A stretch of 64,000 nt of DNA from Euborellia annulipes (lineage: Eukaryota; Arthropoda; Insecta; Dermaptera; Anisolabididae): assembly GCA_023213315.1 (NCBI GenBank), contig JAKCPI010002911.1:1-64000 (forward strand), read 5' to 3'. This document shows, in pieces, positions 33,735 to 46,362 of the stretch (within the stretch, counting starts at the first letter, position 1; every line of letters starts with the position of its first letter). The position numbers were made by a program, and so were the translations under genes. The notes beneath the pieces are model-generated. The model had not been told where the DNA came from, did not search any database, and worked only from the letters and a program-made list of their open reading frames with translations.

Positions 33735-34720
33735 ATTTGAAACTTATTAAATAAGATTCCTACAGGGCTTACTCGTATCAAGTATGTTTACAAATCGATT
33801 GGTCCAGGGCCCCATTAATAGATGATATCCGGATTTTCTGGAGAAAGGAAGTGATTTTCCAGAAAGCGGCTTTTCAGAGATGAAGGCTAGTTGAGTGAAT
33901 AGATGAGAGAACCAATAACCCCCCTGGTTGCGGGGTTGGGTTGGAAGGGTGGGTTATATATAAAAGGATGGTGAATTTAGGCGACTCCACGAGTTTTAAA
34001 ACTTCGCATCCCTTTACGCGTGCGGACGTCAAACAAACGCCATTGTCCGGCCGCGAGAACCATGGATGTTTGTTTAGTTTTTCTTTTTTTTTTTTAATCC
34101 TAAATGGGAGAGAGAAGAGAAGCTTTTTTATTTTACCCAATCACTCTCTTTTTTACTTTCTCTTTTTTCTAGATGGTAATCAATTTCATGGATTGAAATG
34201 ACAACAAAGAGTGAATGATTTGTTTCTCAATAAAAGGACACATTTTCCCTCATTTTAAATTACACTCGTTTCAATTAATTGGGATATTAATATTAGATGG
34301 GGTAGGGGGAGAGGATTGTTTCGCCTGCTATACACTCATATAGCGCTATTCAGGCGGAATATGATAAGTCCCAGTATGCTCCTTGCTTTAAAACGAGATC
34401 CGATCTTGTTAAAGAGTTTTAAAACTATACTTTTCCAAAGGAGGAAAGTTAATAAAATAATTTTCCAATTCGGTCGTGAGTCTCGACCTTTGCAATTTAT
34501 AATAACGCTCGGTGTGTGTTTATTATTTTTATCTTATACAATAAAACAAAATTCTTATTGTAGAAATACAACATTTATAACATAACGTTTTTTAACTTTA
34601 AATAATTATATTTTCCTTGATACAAAAATAATAATTGCATCCCAATTTCAATTCAAATTTAAATTAATTAAAGATGCTAAATTTTTAAAAGGAATGAGAG
34701 ACATGCGTATCTTAATTTTA

Positions 34721-34837
34721 GGATAACAAATTTGCGAGATAAGTACGTGTTTGATTGGGCAAAAATTGCGGCCCTGGAGTCGAAACATCGGGAGCAATTT
34801 TTGCCCAATCACGAACTTATCTCACAAATTTGTTACC
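34721..34837. repeat. Inverted repeat, about 48-bp arms
   Basis: GATTGGGCAAAAATTGC (34753-34769) pairs exactly with 34794-34810 around a 24-base loop holding GTCGAAACATC. Pairing continues imperfectly outward to 34721/34837. Confidence 0.8.
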
Positions 34838-35311
34838 TTATACGATCTTAAACGTTGTTTGAAAATATATAATATTGTAGGCTAATTAAAGAAAAATTGG
34901 AGGGCTGAATTGCTCAGTGACTAAGCTGGGAATAAAGAAAAAAATATTTTTTCAAAAATCGACTAGATTTTTTAATAATTTTGTCAAGTCCCGAAGGATA
35001 TATCAACACGTAATCGAAACGTCGAAATGAAAAATTAATTTATATTTCTTTACTCTGGCTTTCACAAATTTTTCCAGTTATTGCCTATAAATTTTGGTCA
35101 GCTTTTTTCTAAGGACGGAATTACACGTGCTGGGCTTGGGATAGATAGATAAATTTATTTGTGGGGGGTGAGTGAGTGGCTGAAGATATTGGAATGTTGA
35201 TTTTACTTCGGAACTCTGAGAGCTAATGCACTCGAATCTGTACTTTTATAAAAACCGACTTGGCCAAATGACACATGTTTGCATTCGGTATAAACATGAA
35301 AATTCCTAAAC

Positions 35312-35351
35312 GACTGAAGATGGCAAAATAAAATTTCCGCCGAAACGTCTC
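35312..35351 (+). ncRNA. Hammerhead-like motif
   Basis: Core CTGAAGA (35314-35320), stem II GGC/GCC, GAAACGTC (35342-35349), short stem I GA/TC. TTGGCTGC at 35388. The minus-strand 143-codon frame over this region is not supported as a gene. Confidence 0.62.
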
Positions 35352-35399
35352 AACTGAGAAATGGTGTTCCATTGGTCCAAAACCTCCTTGGCTGCATCC

Positions 35400-35976
35400 T
35401 CGAAACCTCAACATTAAAATTATTTGTGCTCTTTGAACCTTCTTGAAAAATTCCAATAAGATGCGAATAACTGGCAACACCATATAAACGGAAAAAGAAC
35501 AATTTTCACCACAGTTACACAAAATTCTTTTATTAACTAATAGAATAAGATTATGGATAAGATCGGGGCTATTAATAAGAGAGGTTAGATAAGAAACTGC
35601 AACCCTGATAAGAGAATTTGAAATTGTAGATTTTAAGGAATACAAAAGTCTCATAAGAAAATATTAATAAATAAGACACTGAATTCACTGATTCGACCGA
35701 ATCCATCACCCTTCACTACAAGTAGTGTCTTTACTGATCACATTACCGGAATTACATGTGCCGGAACAGTGCAATCGGGCAAGCTGTATGTAATTCAGGC
35801 TTATCATTATACTATAATATAAAGCGCTAGCCAGTGACTTTACGTTATATGTTCCTGTTTCTCTCTCGCTGATTGGCCAGAGGCAGAAGAAGTGGAGTCA
35901 GTAAGGGAAATTTAAAACTTTAAGTCAGAGAGGGAAATTTAATTTCCAAACAGTGAGCAAGAATAAATTTGATGAA

Positions 35977-36023
<47 letters not shown>

Positions 36024-36519
36024 AATACAAATTTTTCTTTCAAAAGAAGGGCTTTTTTTCGACATTAAAGAGAAATGAAATATTTTCTTATTTTCTTAAT
36101 TTATTGCTATAATAACAAAAAAGAAAATGTGAAAGAGAATTTTTTTGTTAATTTTATGGATTTTCAACAAAAATAAAAAAGACACCAAGTGATAAATTTT
36201 ATACGGAAGAAAAATTATTAATAATTAAATTTTCCTATTTAATAAATGGTTTGTAGACTACAGTATTTTCTCGGAGGAAATTTTTAAAAATTAAAATGTA
36301 TTCATATATCATGAATATAAATATTTAAAATCATATGAGCAAGCTTATCGTATAAATAAACCAACTTATGGTGTATTGCCGTTTATTTAGATTAGGACAG
36401 TTTTTATTAAATTTAATTATGCTGGATCTTGAATGGCTATTTTAGACACAACTACTCAACTTCCTATATAGGCCTATATTAATATTTTTGCCAGGACGTC
36501 TCATGTCGAATTTAATAAT
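35400..36519. other. AT-rich, no gene
   Basis: Contains a T homopolymer of about 35 bases near 35985-36019 and the CCAAT-like patch at 35865. Nothing else recognised. Confidence 0.4.
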
Positions 36520-36527
36520 ATTATATG

Positions 36528-36849
36528 CAACGGCGTAACTAGCCTTTGAGGGCGGGGGGGGGGAGACGAAGCTCAACTGGGGCGCCGTTTTTCGTTCGAG
36601 CTTTTTTTAGTAGGCTATACGAATCTTATTTCATTTTTTTTTAGTACTTATTCGAATTTTGTTCAAGCATTTTTTTTGTAATTTTTCTCCGGATTTGTGA
36701 TATAAAATGAATTTATTATGAAATTTCCAAAAAAAAGCCGGAGATTTAGTTAAAAAGCCTATGTCCGTATCGAGGAGCGCCAAAGGCTTGCTCCGCCTGG
36801 GGCAGGGGGGGCGAGCGCCCCCCTTCACCCCCATCTGAATACGCTACTG
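36528..36849. mobile_element. hAT-like MITE with perfect 8-bp TSD
   Basis: TSD ATTATATG at 36520-36527 and 36850-36857. Ends CAACGGCGTAACTAGCC and (other strand) CAGTAGCGTATTC. The same family lies at 63019-63279 in the opposite orientation. Confidence 0.88.
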
Positions 36850-36883
36850 ATTATATGGTACTGAAGATATACTTTAAACTTAC

Positions 36884-36960
36884 TCTCAGTAAAGAGTCTT
36901 CAAAAGTCCCATTATTAGAACGGGTGTCAAGTCACTATTCACCTAACACTTGTTATTAAC
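36884..36960 (-). other. Candidate internal exon, unidentified
   Basis: Minus strand: acceptor TTTTTCTTTCTAG, 77 bases, then GAGA and donor GTAAGTTTAA, similar to the donor context at 18866 (CAGA, GTAAGTTTAA). No long frame, so untranslated or spurious. Confidence 0.25.
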
Positions 36961-37883
36961 CTAGAAAGAAAAAGATTATGCTCTAAAAGAGAGGGGCTTT
37001 ACAATATTAATATTACAATTAAAATGAAGTTGTATATAATAAATAAATTATCTTGCTAAAAGATAATTAAAATAAAAATTTCAAAAAGCCCTTGGTAAAG
37101 TTTAATGAACTGTTTGTTAAAAAATATTTTCTTTTTTTTAAATTAAAATCTCTCTCAATATTACAAAAAATTTAATAATCTCAGGGAATTATAAAATTCT
37201 AATTTTGTAAATTAGATGCTCTTTTATTTTATTTTTTATTTTTTTTTTTTGTCTTTAGAATGATTATCCCTTGATTTCTCTCTTTTTTTTACACTCATTT
37301 AATAACATTCACGACCTGTGTTATGTTTTGTTGTTGGTGACGGTTTCGTTTGAAAAAAAAAAAAACTCAACAAAATGTTGTTGACGAAATGCGACATCAT
37401 TTTTGAACCGATTTGCGAGTAGTGAGAGTGGGAGAGGGGGGGGGGGGGCTGACAGTTGAACCCCACATTCACTTCCACTAACCCTTGTGTTTAGGTTTTG
37501 GAATGCTTTTGAAATTGAATATTTGGCATGAGACTGGCCAGCATTTATAATAGCCCTCGGACAGATGTGTCATGCCTGTTCCGTTTGAATTTATTGCATC
37601 TCGTGTGACTTTTGTCCGATCGGTGACATGGTACAAAATAAAATTAAAAAAAAAAAAAGAGTTGAAACGATTCTTTTATTTAAAGGATATTTATCTATTA
37701 GATCAACTTGAAACGAATTGTATATTAAGTCGAATTAAATTTAGTTGGGAAATAATGAAAAAGTGAAATAGTTCCTATATATAATTCAAAGAATTCACCG
37801 TTAGCACTAGATGAAACGTTATTAAATTTAATTAAATTATCATCTAATTATAGATAAATAAATAACACAAAGTTTTATTTTAG

Positions 37884-37977
37884 CTTATGGCCATTTCGAA
37901 GACTGTGTGTATGTGTGTGTTAATGTGAGTGTGAATGAGAAAGTAGTGTGAGTGTTTTTTATATAAATAAAAAAAAA
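37884..37977 (+). mobile_element. S1 SINE 3' fragment
   Basis: TTATGGCCATTTCGAAGACTG, GTGTGAGTG repeats and an A-rich end. Head missing. Confidence 0.7.
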
Positions 37978-38482
37978 ACCCACCCTCTCCTCCCAATCGA
38001 CAGAAAAAATAAGCTCCTCTAGGCTGCTTAGGTAATACTTGAATGGCCCTGTAAGGTTAATATTATTTTGACAAATTTTTTTCTCTCTTGAAAAGGGCAC
38101 TCAAAAGAAAAAATTCGAGGAATTTTTTGTATTTTTTAAATAAGTGAAATGAACATGTGAATTTGACGGAGGATATGACAACTCTGAGGGAGATTTCTCT
38201 GAAAAATATATTTCAATTAAGCTCAAATTGATAAAAAAAAAAGGAATTTAGAAAAAAAATTACACAAATTAGTGGAAGTAAATACAAAAAGCAGGATGTG
38301 ATTTCATTTGTAAAATTAAGACATGAAATTAGTAGAAGATAAGAAAAAAATTCTATGAAATAAAGTTTCTACGTATTTAATTTTACACAAAAATAATGTA
38401 TTCAAGGGTATAGAAAATTTAAATTATCACCATTTTCCTTTTTTTAATTTAAAATTTATACCAAATTTAGGCTTTGTTAGCT

Positions 38483-39666
38483 TTTTACTTTCTCTTACCT
38501 ATGTATATCTTTATATATATAATTCTTCTGTACGTGTGTATGTGACTGAACTCCTCCTAAACGACTGAACCGATTTTGATGAAATTTTTTGTGTATGTTT
38601 GTGAGAATCCCGGACATGTTTTGTTTCACAAATAACAATAAGTTAATCAGTAATTAACCGTTAAAATAAGAAAAAAATAAAAATTAGGAGAAAGGGTTGC
38701 CATGGTAAGAAAATATAAATATTTACCCATGTTTACGATTTTTTATTTATTTACATTTTGAATTCTAAAATATCGGCGTAAATTTTTTTGTCTGTGTACT
38801 GGGAGAGTCCCGGAAGAGATATAACTCAGAAAAAATTCATGAATAATTAACCGTTAACATGATCTCTATATATAATAAAAATGAAAAGGGAAAATGTATG
38901 TACCGGAATGTATATAAGTAGGCGAGCAAGGGGGTCCAGGGGCGCAGCCCCCTGGCTAGGCGGAAAGCCCCGCCGAAGGCGGGGCTTTGCGTCTAGTATG
39001 TAATATATATATAGAGAGAAAGTATTGGATTCATGTCAAAAATTCGATGTCGAGATTTTGATGGATCTTCACGTTTTGAGGTCCCCTGAATCCAAAAAAG
39101 TGGTTTTCGCGACATGGTCTGTCTGTGTGTGTGTGGGTGTGTGGGTGTGTGTGTGTGTGTGTGTGTGGGTGTGTGTTCAATTTTAAGGATGAAGGAATTG
39201 AGCTACGAGGTTGAAATTTTATATTTAAGTTAAACACCCCCGGGACCGGAAAAATAAGCTTTTAATCAAAATCGGCCAAAGAGTACTAGTACTTTACTGA
39301 TGTACTTTTTCAGTTTTTTTCGATTTTCTCAAAATTTGCTCCAACGATTTTTTTTAAAATTCAAAAATCAATTATTTTTTAGATGATCTTTAAAATGTAT
39401 ATTCTCATTTTGCCATTGAAATGTTCTGAAGACCACTTTACTCTTGTGTTTCATAGAAAAGATAGGAAAAATGGTTGCCATGGTAACAAAATATAAATAT
39501 TTTCCCATACTTATAAATTTTACATCTGAATTCAAATGTACCGTACTGTCGGGAACTAAATATATTTCGACACAAAAAATCTGGTGTGACAAGCACAGTG
39601 CACAACTTTCGATTACCGAAGGTAAGAGAAAGTTGTGTGCTGTGCGCCAGTCACACCAGATTTTTT
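38483..39666 (-). mobile_element. R1 element, full length, Helitron-interrupted
   Basis: Tail ACTTTCTCTTACC at 38486, Helitron at 38508-38996, then the body with a GT tract (39120-39178), X-box GTTGCCATGGTAAC (39474-39487) and head hairpin (39575-39666). Confidence 0.9.
38508..38996 (+). mobile_element. Non-autonomous Helitron
   Basis: 5' end TC (38508), 3' end CTAG (38993-38996), inserted between A (38507) and T (38997) with no duplication. A perfect 11-bp hairpin AAAGCCCCGCC/GGCGGGGCTTT (38964-38988) stands 4 bases before CTAG. Removing it restores CTATGTATATATGTAATAT, as read at 16783 in another R1 copy. It has no ORF. A second TC-start (38863, TCTCTATATATAATAAAAAT) may be a nested or duplicated 5' end. 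Confidence 0.93.
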
Positions 39667-40545
39667 CATAAGCAAACATTATTTTTTTAAGCAAGTTCAA
39701 AAAGTGTATTTCCTTATAAAATCGAATTTATTCTATAAAGAAAAGGCCTATAATGGTGACATTTAATTAGCTTTCTTCTCATCATTTGTGAAGAGTTAAT
39801 TACTTTTTATTTTATTTCCTACACTAAGCTCTTCCTCTCCCCCTCTTTCATCGGTTCCCTCTTTTAAATCTATCAATTTCTTAATTAGTCAATGCCCAAT
39901 CTTTTAAGGTTCAAATAAAAACTTTTTATTCACTAAGGTTTAACTTTTTTTCTCTTTTCAATGAAATTAGATAAGATTTTTAATTGATTAATTTAAATTT
40001 GAGAGCGAATCTTATTAAGATCAAAAGATAATAGTATTTAATAAAAGGGGTCCGAATTAGAGATCAAAAAATAAAAATTCTTTTTTTTTAACAAGCGATA
40101 GAACATTTAGATAAGATTTTATAAAATGGCAAGAAAACGCAACTAACTATTAATGTGAAAAGGAAGAATGATGGTTTTACTCCTTAAGATGATCCGCCAG
40201 CTAATAAGTCTCTGCTTTGCCAAGTTTAGGCGGAGTTTGCAAGGCGAACCGCCTTAGCAATTAACGCAGCTAAGAGCTAAGACAATAAACCAAACCGCTC
40301 GAGGAGCTCTTGAAACAAAACGGCTGCTTCATGCTAATTACGTCACGAATCACAGAAACCAAAACTACTTTTTATTAAAGTCAACTTAAATCAACTTATG
40401 CCCAAAGGATAATAATAAAAACATAATATGTTGAAATTATGAATATTTAAGAATATAAATAAATATTTACATCAATAAATACAACCATTTCTATATTAAG
40501 CCAAAATGATTTGTTTCAATTGAAAAATTTTTTTTTTTAAATTTG

Positions 40546-40775
40546 GGTTTTTTTTTTACACTTTTTCCCAAACCCACAATCTTTTCGGCAACTCAGGCCA
40601 TATAAGGCTAAACGATACTAATTATTTGTTAATAATTTGGAACCCAGACATATTTATTTAATCCATTTGGTATTCAAAATGGCTTAAATAAAATCATCAG
40701 ACTGCCTGGTATCCGAACCCGTGACTCTTGGTGTAGAAGACCAGCACGCTAGCAGCTACAGCAAGGCCCGAGGGC
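40546..40775 (-). mobile_element. S1 SINE
   Basis: Reverse copy with decayed palindrome, B box and A-box region. It ends GGCCCGAGGGC. Confidence 0.82.
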
Positions 40776-40849
40776 ACAATATGGGGGGGGGGGGGGGTTG
40801 TTACTATTATTCGTACCAGATTTTCCGTTTATTTACCCGAGGTGCACGA

Positions 40850-40945
40850 AGACACAGACCTCAAACCCAACCGACCTCTGGCCGTAGCCACCACCATCTA
40901 CCGGTACCCCGTGAAGTTATCTTATTTCCTATCTTTAGTACAGTA
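40850..40945 (-). repeat. Inverted duplication, left member
   Basis: CCTCAAACCCAACCGACCTC, ATCTACCGG and CCGTGAAGTTA match, in reverse, 41805-41894. About 80 percent identity over about 85 bases. Confidence 0.65.
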
Positions 40946-41374
40946 AGCACATGATAAAATCATAATTGTTCTCTGAAAGGGCAAATTAAAACGAATGTTT
41001 TATTCTGGCTTTTTCCAGAAAATAAAACTTGATTCCTTATCTATTTTTGTTTAATATTAGTCACCTCGACTAGTAATTCGAAACGTGGTGCAGACAGACA
41101 AAAAAAGTCTTCTTTTTTGTTTGAAGAATTCAAAGAGAATTTGTGATAGAGAACAAAACTGTTTTTTCTCTAGTTAATTTGATTTCATTTTATATCCCCT
41201 TTTATTTTCACACTTTTTAGTGAGGCTTATCAATTACACGTTTCTAAGTAAACAAAAACGCTTTCATATGTCTTTTTTAGGGGGAGGGGAATAGAGCATA
41301 TTGGACTTTTTTCAAGCAATTAATTTCGATTTTTTATATAACTATTGATTTATACGTAAACAACTACACGTCGC

Positions 41375-41638
41375 GCCCCGGGTTTGGCGTAGTAAGTAGC
41401 GTGCCTACCTCCTATACCAAACGTCGCGGGTTCGGACCCAGGCAGTCCGATGATTTTATTTAAGCCATTTGAATACCAAATGGCTTAAATAGAAATGCCT
41501 CAACCCACAATAGATATTTTCTCTACAACGGTTATCGTCAAAGTCTTATATGGCCTAAGTTGCCGAAAAGACTGTGTGAATGTGTGTGTGAGTGTGAGTG
41601 TGAATGAGAAAAAAGTGTGAATGTTTAAAAAAAAAAAA
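41375..41638 (+). mobile_element. S1 SINE with 13-14-bp TSD
   Basis: Complete head, palindrome, GTGTGAATG region and poly-A. TSD AACTACACGTCGC(G) at 41362-41375 and 41639-41652. Confidence 0.93.
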
Positions 41639-41804
41639 AACTACACGTCGCGAAGTGTAGTTGTTCTCTTATGAGGGACTCTCTCAGTACAGAACAGACG
41701 CGTCTGTACTGAGGGGGTCCCTCTTCAAACTAGAACATCCTAGAAAGAAGTGGTTGGATAAAAGGAACCAGAAATAAGGATAAGCTCATTAGATAGAAAT
41801 GAAC

Positions 41805-41900
41805 GCAGGATGAGGAGCTAGAGATAGGAAATAATGTAACTTCACGGATTGCCGGTAGATAGTTACTACAGCAAGAGGTCGGTTGGGCTTGAGGTAAGTT
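41805..41900 (+). repeat. Inverted duplication, right member, donor-like end
   Basis: Matches 40850-40945 inverted. It ends TTGAG followed by GTAAGTTTACC, a consensus splice donor that the left member lacks. Could be a duplicated exon or an old repeat. Confidence 0.5.
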
Positions 41901-42034
41901 TACCTAAGGTAATTATACGGGGATTCCTGTAAGAATTTCAAATAATAAATAAAAACTCAGACTTGGGACTTGTTGCAATCAAATGAATATAAAACATAGA
42001 CGACATTGTTTTTTGTTACTTGTAAATAGACCTA

Positions 42035-42143
42035 CAGTGCAGGACAGTGAGAAAAAAACTGTGTAACACAGTTGCCCAAATACATTGAAGAGTAAGTGCC
42101 CTATGCCTTAATTTGAGATTCTTTGCCTTAAAGAAATTCACTG
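42035..42143. mobile_element. Possible Tc1-like remnant
   Basis: CAGTG...CACTG ends flanked by TA on each side, 109 bases apart. Only the outer few bases match, so it may be fortuitous. Confidence 0.35.
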
Positions 42144-42579
42144 TATAGTAAGCTTATAGGCCTACTTGCAATTTTTGAAATAAACAAAATATTTCGCTTA
42201 TAAGATTTAAAAGAAAAATATCGGGCAGAACCAAATGAGAGGCGGCATACGTGATTTCATTTTTTATGCATTCGATCCGGAGAGTTAGCAACACTTAGTC
42301 CATCTGCATTCGCCGGGTGTTGAATCTATCCGAAAACGATAAGCCGTTTTCAGACCACCAGTTGGATTTGGGAGGCTGGGTCGAGAGCTATGTATCTCTG
42401 TCTGTATCAGTAATTACACCACCCCCTCAGTTAAGTTCAGTTTGAATGTTAAACCACTCGCTCCTCAATGGGGATATCAAAAGGTCACAAAGTAAATAGG
42501 TCTATTTTGTATTCATAACTATATTAATTTGCATATAAGAAATAGCTAATAACAAATTAAAGATACATTTTTGTCGGCC

Positions 42580-43300
42580 TGGGCATTTAGTGGTTCCCAA
42601 CCGGTGTGTTCCAGCACCCAAGGGTGCCGCGTGATTGCCTAAGGGGTGCCGCGAGATATTAAGAAAAGCCAAAAGAAAATTACCCTATACAGCCTAAGTC
42701 TAAATGAAATAAAATAAGTCAAATTAATTACACTCATGCAGGGCAGATAGCGATAGTGGTCGATTCAGTTATAAGAATATCCGACAGATAAATTTACATA
42801 TTAAAATTAATTTTTTTTAATTCAGGAAATGGTGCCCCTAGTGTTTAATGTTATTTCTAACGGTGCAGTGAACTTAAAAATGTTGGGAAATTCTGATGTA
42901 GAAGATTTATCAACAGGAAAGAATTTCTTATCTCTTGAATTACTACCTACTAATACTGCTATTTCTACTTCAATTTCCACTCAGAATCTTTCTGCTAGTG
43001 TAATCTATGCTAATGAGTATGTCCTGATTGACATTTTACTACATCGATTATCTCCTCGAGAGAGAAATTGTGCGGTAATACGAGTAGCTATAGCATGATT
43101 TTGCAAAGTCTCTATTTTTGAAGTAAAAACGGTTATTGTGGAGAGAGAATAAGTTGGATCTGTCACATCACACTCGGTCGGCTCTCTAAAGTTTACCATA
43201 AGGAATGAGAAACAGACAGCTTTAATCATGCGCTATTTGCTATTTTTGTAGCTCCAAAATAAAATTTAAAACAATTTAAGATTTATTATAACAAATATAT
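42580..43300. other. hAT-end-like fragment and unsupported ORF
   Basis: TAGTGGTTCCCAACCGGTG (42589) and GGGTGCCGCGTG look like a hAT MITE end with no partner found. An ATG frame of 89 codons (42829-43098) follows a TTTAATTCAG acceptor-like tract, but the peptide is not recognised. Confidence 0.3.
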
Positions 43301-43497
43301 TATAAAATTTATATAAATTTCATGAGAATAAAAAACTAATATAGGATGTCCACCTGGGAACCAAAGGCAAATGAAGCTTCCCAGCGTAATATGATCTATA
43401 GAATTACAATTAAAATATAACAATATAATGCAATTCTGAAATTCAGCATGTTATCTGTCCCCACCATAGACATGAGGGCTATATAAGTCCGGAAATC

Positions 43498-43760
43498 GCC
43501 CTCGGGCTTGGTCTAGTGGTTAGCGTGCTGGCTGGCCTTCTATACCAAGGGTCGAAGGTTCGGATACCAGCCAGTCCAATGATTATATTTAAGCCATTTG
43601 GATACCAAATGGCTTAAATGAGAATGCCAGGACCCCAAATAGATATATTTTAAAATAACGGTTATCGTAAAAGTCTTATATGGCCTAAGTTTCCAAAAAG
43701 ACCGTGTGTATGTGTGTATGAGTGTGAGTGGGAATGGGAAAAAGCGTGAGTGTTAAAAAA
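43498..43760 (+). mobile_element. S1 SINE with 13-bp TSD
   Basis: Full length. TSD AAGTCCGGAAATC (43485-43497) / AAGTCCGAGAATC (43761-43773), two differences. Confidence 0.92.
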
Positions 43761-44240
43761 AAGTCCGAGAATCAACTCAGGAGGGGCACATCTCCCAAGC
43801 TCGCCTGTACATCAATATCAATAAATCAAAATTCAATCTTTAATTTTCCTATATCTTATCCCTCAAGAACTAAACTAATAATATGATTTTAAATATTATT
43901 TATTCGCCTAAGTAATAACGATAATAAGATTCATATTCAAGATGTCATACTTGTAATAATAGATAAAAATTGTAAGTTTTTCACTTCGGTCTTGAGCAGG
44001 TGATCTTTTTTTAATTCGCAGCAGATTAAGGTAAAAAATGAAATTAAATTAAAGTCAAATTGAATGTTAAGAAGTCAAAATTAAAAAATTTAAATACTTT
44101 TTTTTAAAAGAGAAAGGATTTAAATTATAAAACCAAACAAAAGAGAGTCATACAAATAAGAGGAAAAAAAGTAACAAGGAGAATTTTAATTAAAATTTTA
44201 AAGCCCAATGGTAGTAGAGGGGAAGAAAATCAAAGACTAG

Positions 44241-44334
44241 GTTTTTTTTTTTTTAATTTTAAAACAATCACACTTTTTTCTCAATCACACTCACACTTAC
44301 ACAGTCTTTTCAGCAACTTAGGCCATTTAAGACT
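44241..44334 (-). mobile_element. S1 SINE 3' fragment
   Basis: Poly-T, CACACTTTTTTCTCAATCAC, then CTTTTCAGCAACTTAGGCC. Head missing. Confidence 0.75.
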
Positions 44335-44727
44335 GAAATGTGAAATAAAATAGTATGATTATGGGTGAAGTTAGCCAAATAGGTGGCAGGGAATTTGTCA
44401 AACTACTGTACTTCACAATTTTACATTCAGTTACGTTTGAATAGAATTAGACACGAATCAAAGAAATATTTGTCTTTTGTACAAATTTAAACCGGAGATT
44501 CATCATATATAAGCTTATTTATCTATATGGAACACTCGGCAAATGTCATTTGTAGACAGCACCATCACCAATGTTTGTCATGTTATGTTGCTATTAAGAG
44601 AGAAAGATGACGTAAAATCTGTCTATTTAAAACATAATTCCCAAAATTTTTTATAAACAACTTCTTAATATATTTTTCCTTGATTCTTTGTAAAGTTGTA
44701 ATTTGCGTGTGCCTTTCTATATATAAA

Positions 44728-44763
44728 GTCCTGAAGAAGATATTGTCAAACTGAAACGTCGAC
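44728..44763 (+). ncRNA. Hammerhead-like motif
   Basis: Stem I GTC/GAC, core CTGAAGA (44731-44737), weak stem II, GAAACGTC (44753-44760). A diverged downstream tail lacks TTGGCTG. Confidence 0.6.
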
Positions 44764-44878
44764 ATTAGTGAGAGGAAAGACCAAGGGGCCGTATGCTTCC
44801 GTTTTAATTAACTAGCTATCTCTCGGATAGACTTGTTGTCTATGACTTTCGAGTCCTTTCAGTTATTCAGCTATTTTT

Positions 44879-44975
44879 AAGAAAATCGAAAAAAACTGAA
44901 AAAGTACATCAGTAAAGTACTTTGGCCAATTTTGAAAGAAAGCTTATTTTCACGCCCTAGGTGGATGTCTAACTT
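44879..44975 (+). mobile_element. R1 body fragment
   Basis: AAACTGAAAAAGTACATCAG and TTATTTTCACGCCCTAGG are R1. Both ends missing. Confidence 0.7.
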
Positions 44976-46349
44976 AAGGCTGTCTAGCGTCCGCCATATT
45001 TGCCCAAAATTGACACTTAGTGACATCTAGTGGCAATACTTAAAACTAAATTAACTAGGTCAAGAGAGAACAAAAGAATTCAGCCTAAACGAATCGCCAC
45101 CGATGGCGCCACTGATGTGTCGCACTCTTTAAATACAGAAATTGACAAATCCTCAGTTTTTAAACGATTTTTTTTATAAAGTGTTTTTAAAATTCAAGAA
45201 AAAACATAAATAAATTTAATTTAAAATTTTTTATGAAATTATCAAGTTAATTATTAAATTCTTTAAAAATATTTACTTTATTATTACTATCTATGATAGG
45301 AGTTTTCAATTATAGACCACATTTTGTATTAATTATTTATTAAAACTATAAATAATTAATACAAATTTGGTATATAATTAAAAACTTTCATAATGATAGT
45401 AATATAAACCACAAAAGCTTTAATAAACAGATTTGAATATATTTGAGCATATAGGCTACAGATTTGAAATAATTGTGTTCCGAATATAATTTTACTATAG
45501 AGAAAAGTAATTTTTGAACTGATTTTATTGTACCATTATCCCAACAATTTCAAACAAAGAACAGTTACCAATCACAATAAATGAATCTATCAAAAATAAA
45601 AATCTGATAGTTTTTTTTTTTTTTTTTTAACCGCTTTCAATGGGATAACTCGGGCAGTACTTATTGTCTGAAAGTTATATGTTGTAAATTCTAAAATACA
45701 TTCTACTCAAATACCATCATAAACGTTTCTTCCAATTTTATACCTCAAACAAACGGATGATTTGCACCACCTTCTTTCTTTTTTTTTTATATATATAAAA
45801 TAGAATATGAATTGATACAATTCTTGATAATTATTTCACAAAAGATAATATCTATAAAATTTATTAATAAAAAATTTAATTTATTCATAGTACAAAATAA
45901 TATTAAAATTCATAAATCAATTATTTTTTTATGCTCGTAAAATGTATACAGTATTTAATTTTGCTCCCAAAATTGTTTGAAAAAAAAATGCCAAGTTTTT
46001 GTATAGCCTTTGTTTATTCCTTTACCTGCTTTGAAAAGAAAAATAGTTTCTTTAAAAGGTAATTGACCCTTTTCCTTTTCATGAAACATACAAATGTCAA
46101 TCACTATTTAATTATGAATAAAATTCAAATTTATTTAATAAATTTTGATTTTAAATTAATTCGATATTGGCAAATACTAATCGGTTATCAAAAATAGATT
46201 CTATTCATTTTTTGAAACTCATTTTTCTATAAAAAAAAGAACCCAGAATGGGTTTAAAACATGAAAATATTCTCTAATTTGCAAGCCACGAATTTTTCCT
46301 AGAAAAACCCTTTTCAAAAAAAAAAAGGAAGAATAAATGACATATTTCT
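44976..46349. other. AT-rich, no gene
   Basis: Homopolymer runs only. A short inverted similarity (TAATTAATTATTTAT / ATAAATAATTAATAC) lies near 45330-45365. Confidence 0.4.
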
Positions 46350-46362
46350 AAGTGCAAATTAT

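Noticed and set aside
35223..35654. 143-codon minus-strand frame
   Set aside because: No recognisable domain, and it overlaps a plus-strand hammerhead tail and its downstream box. No splice or promoter support.
41075..41100. TCGAAACGTGG with CACC/GGTG stem
   Set aside because: The CTGAAGA half is missing; at most a deleted hammerhead.
42829..43098. 89-codon ATG frame
   Set aside because: Acceptor-like tract upstream but unrecognised peptide, and an overlapping frame on the other strand; not enough to call a gene.
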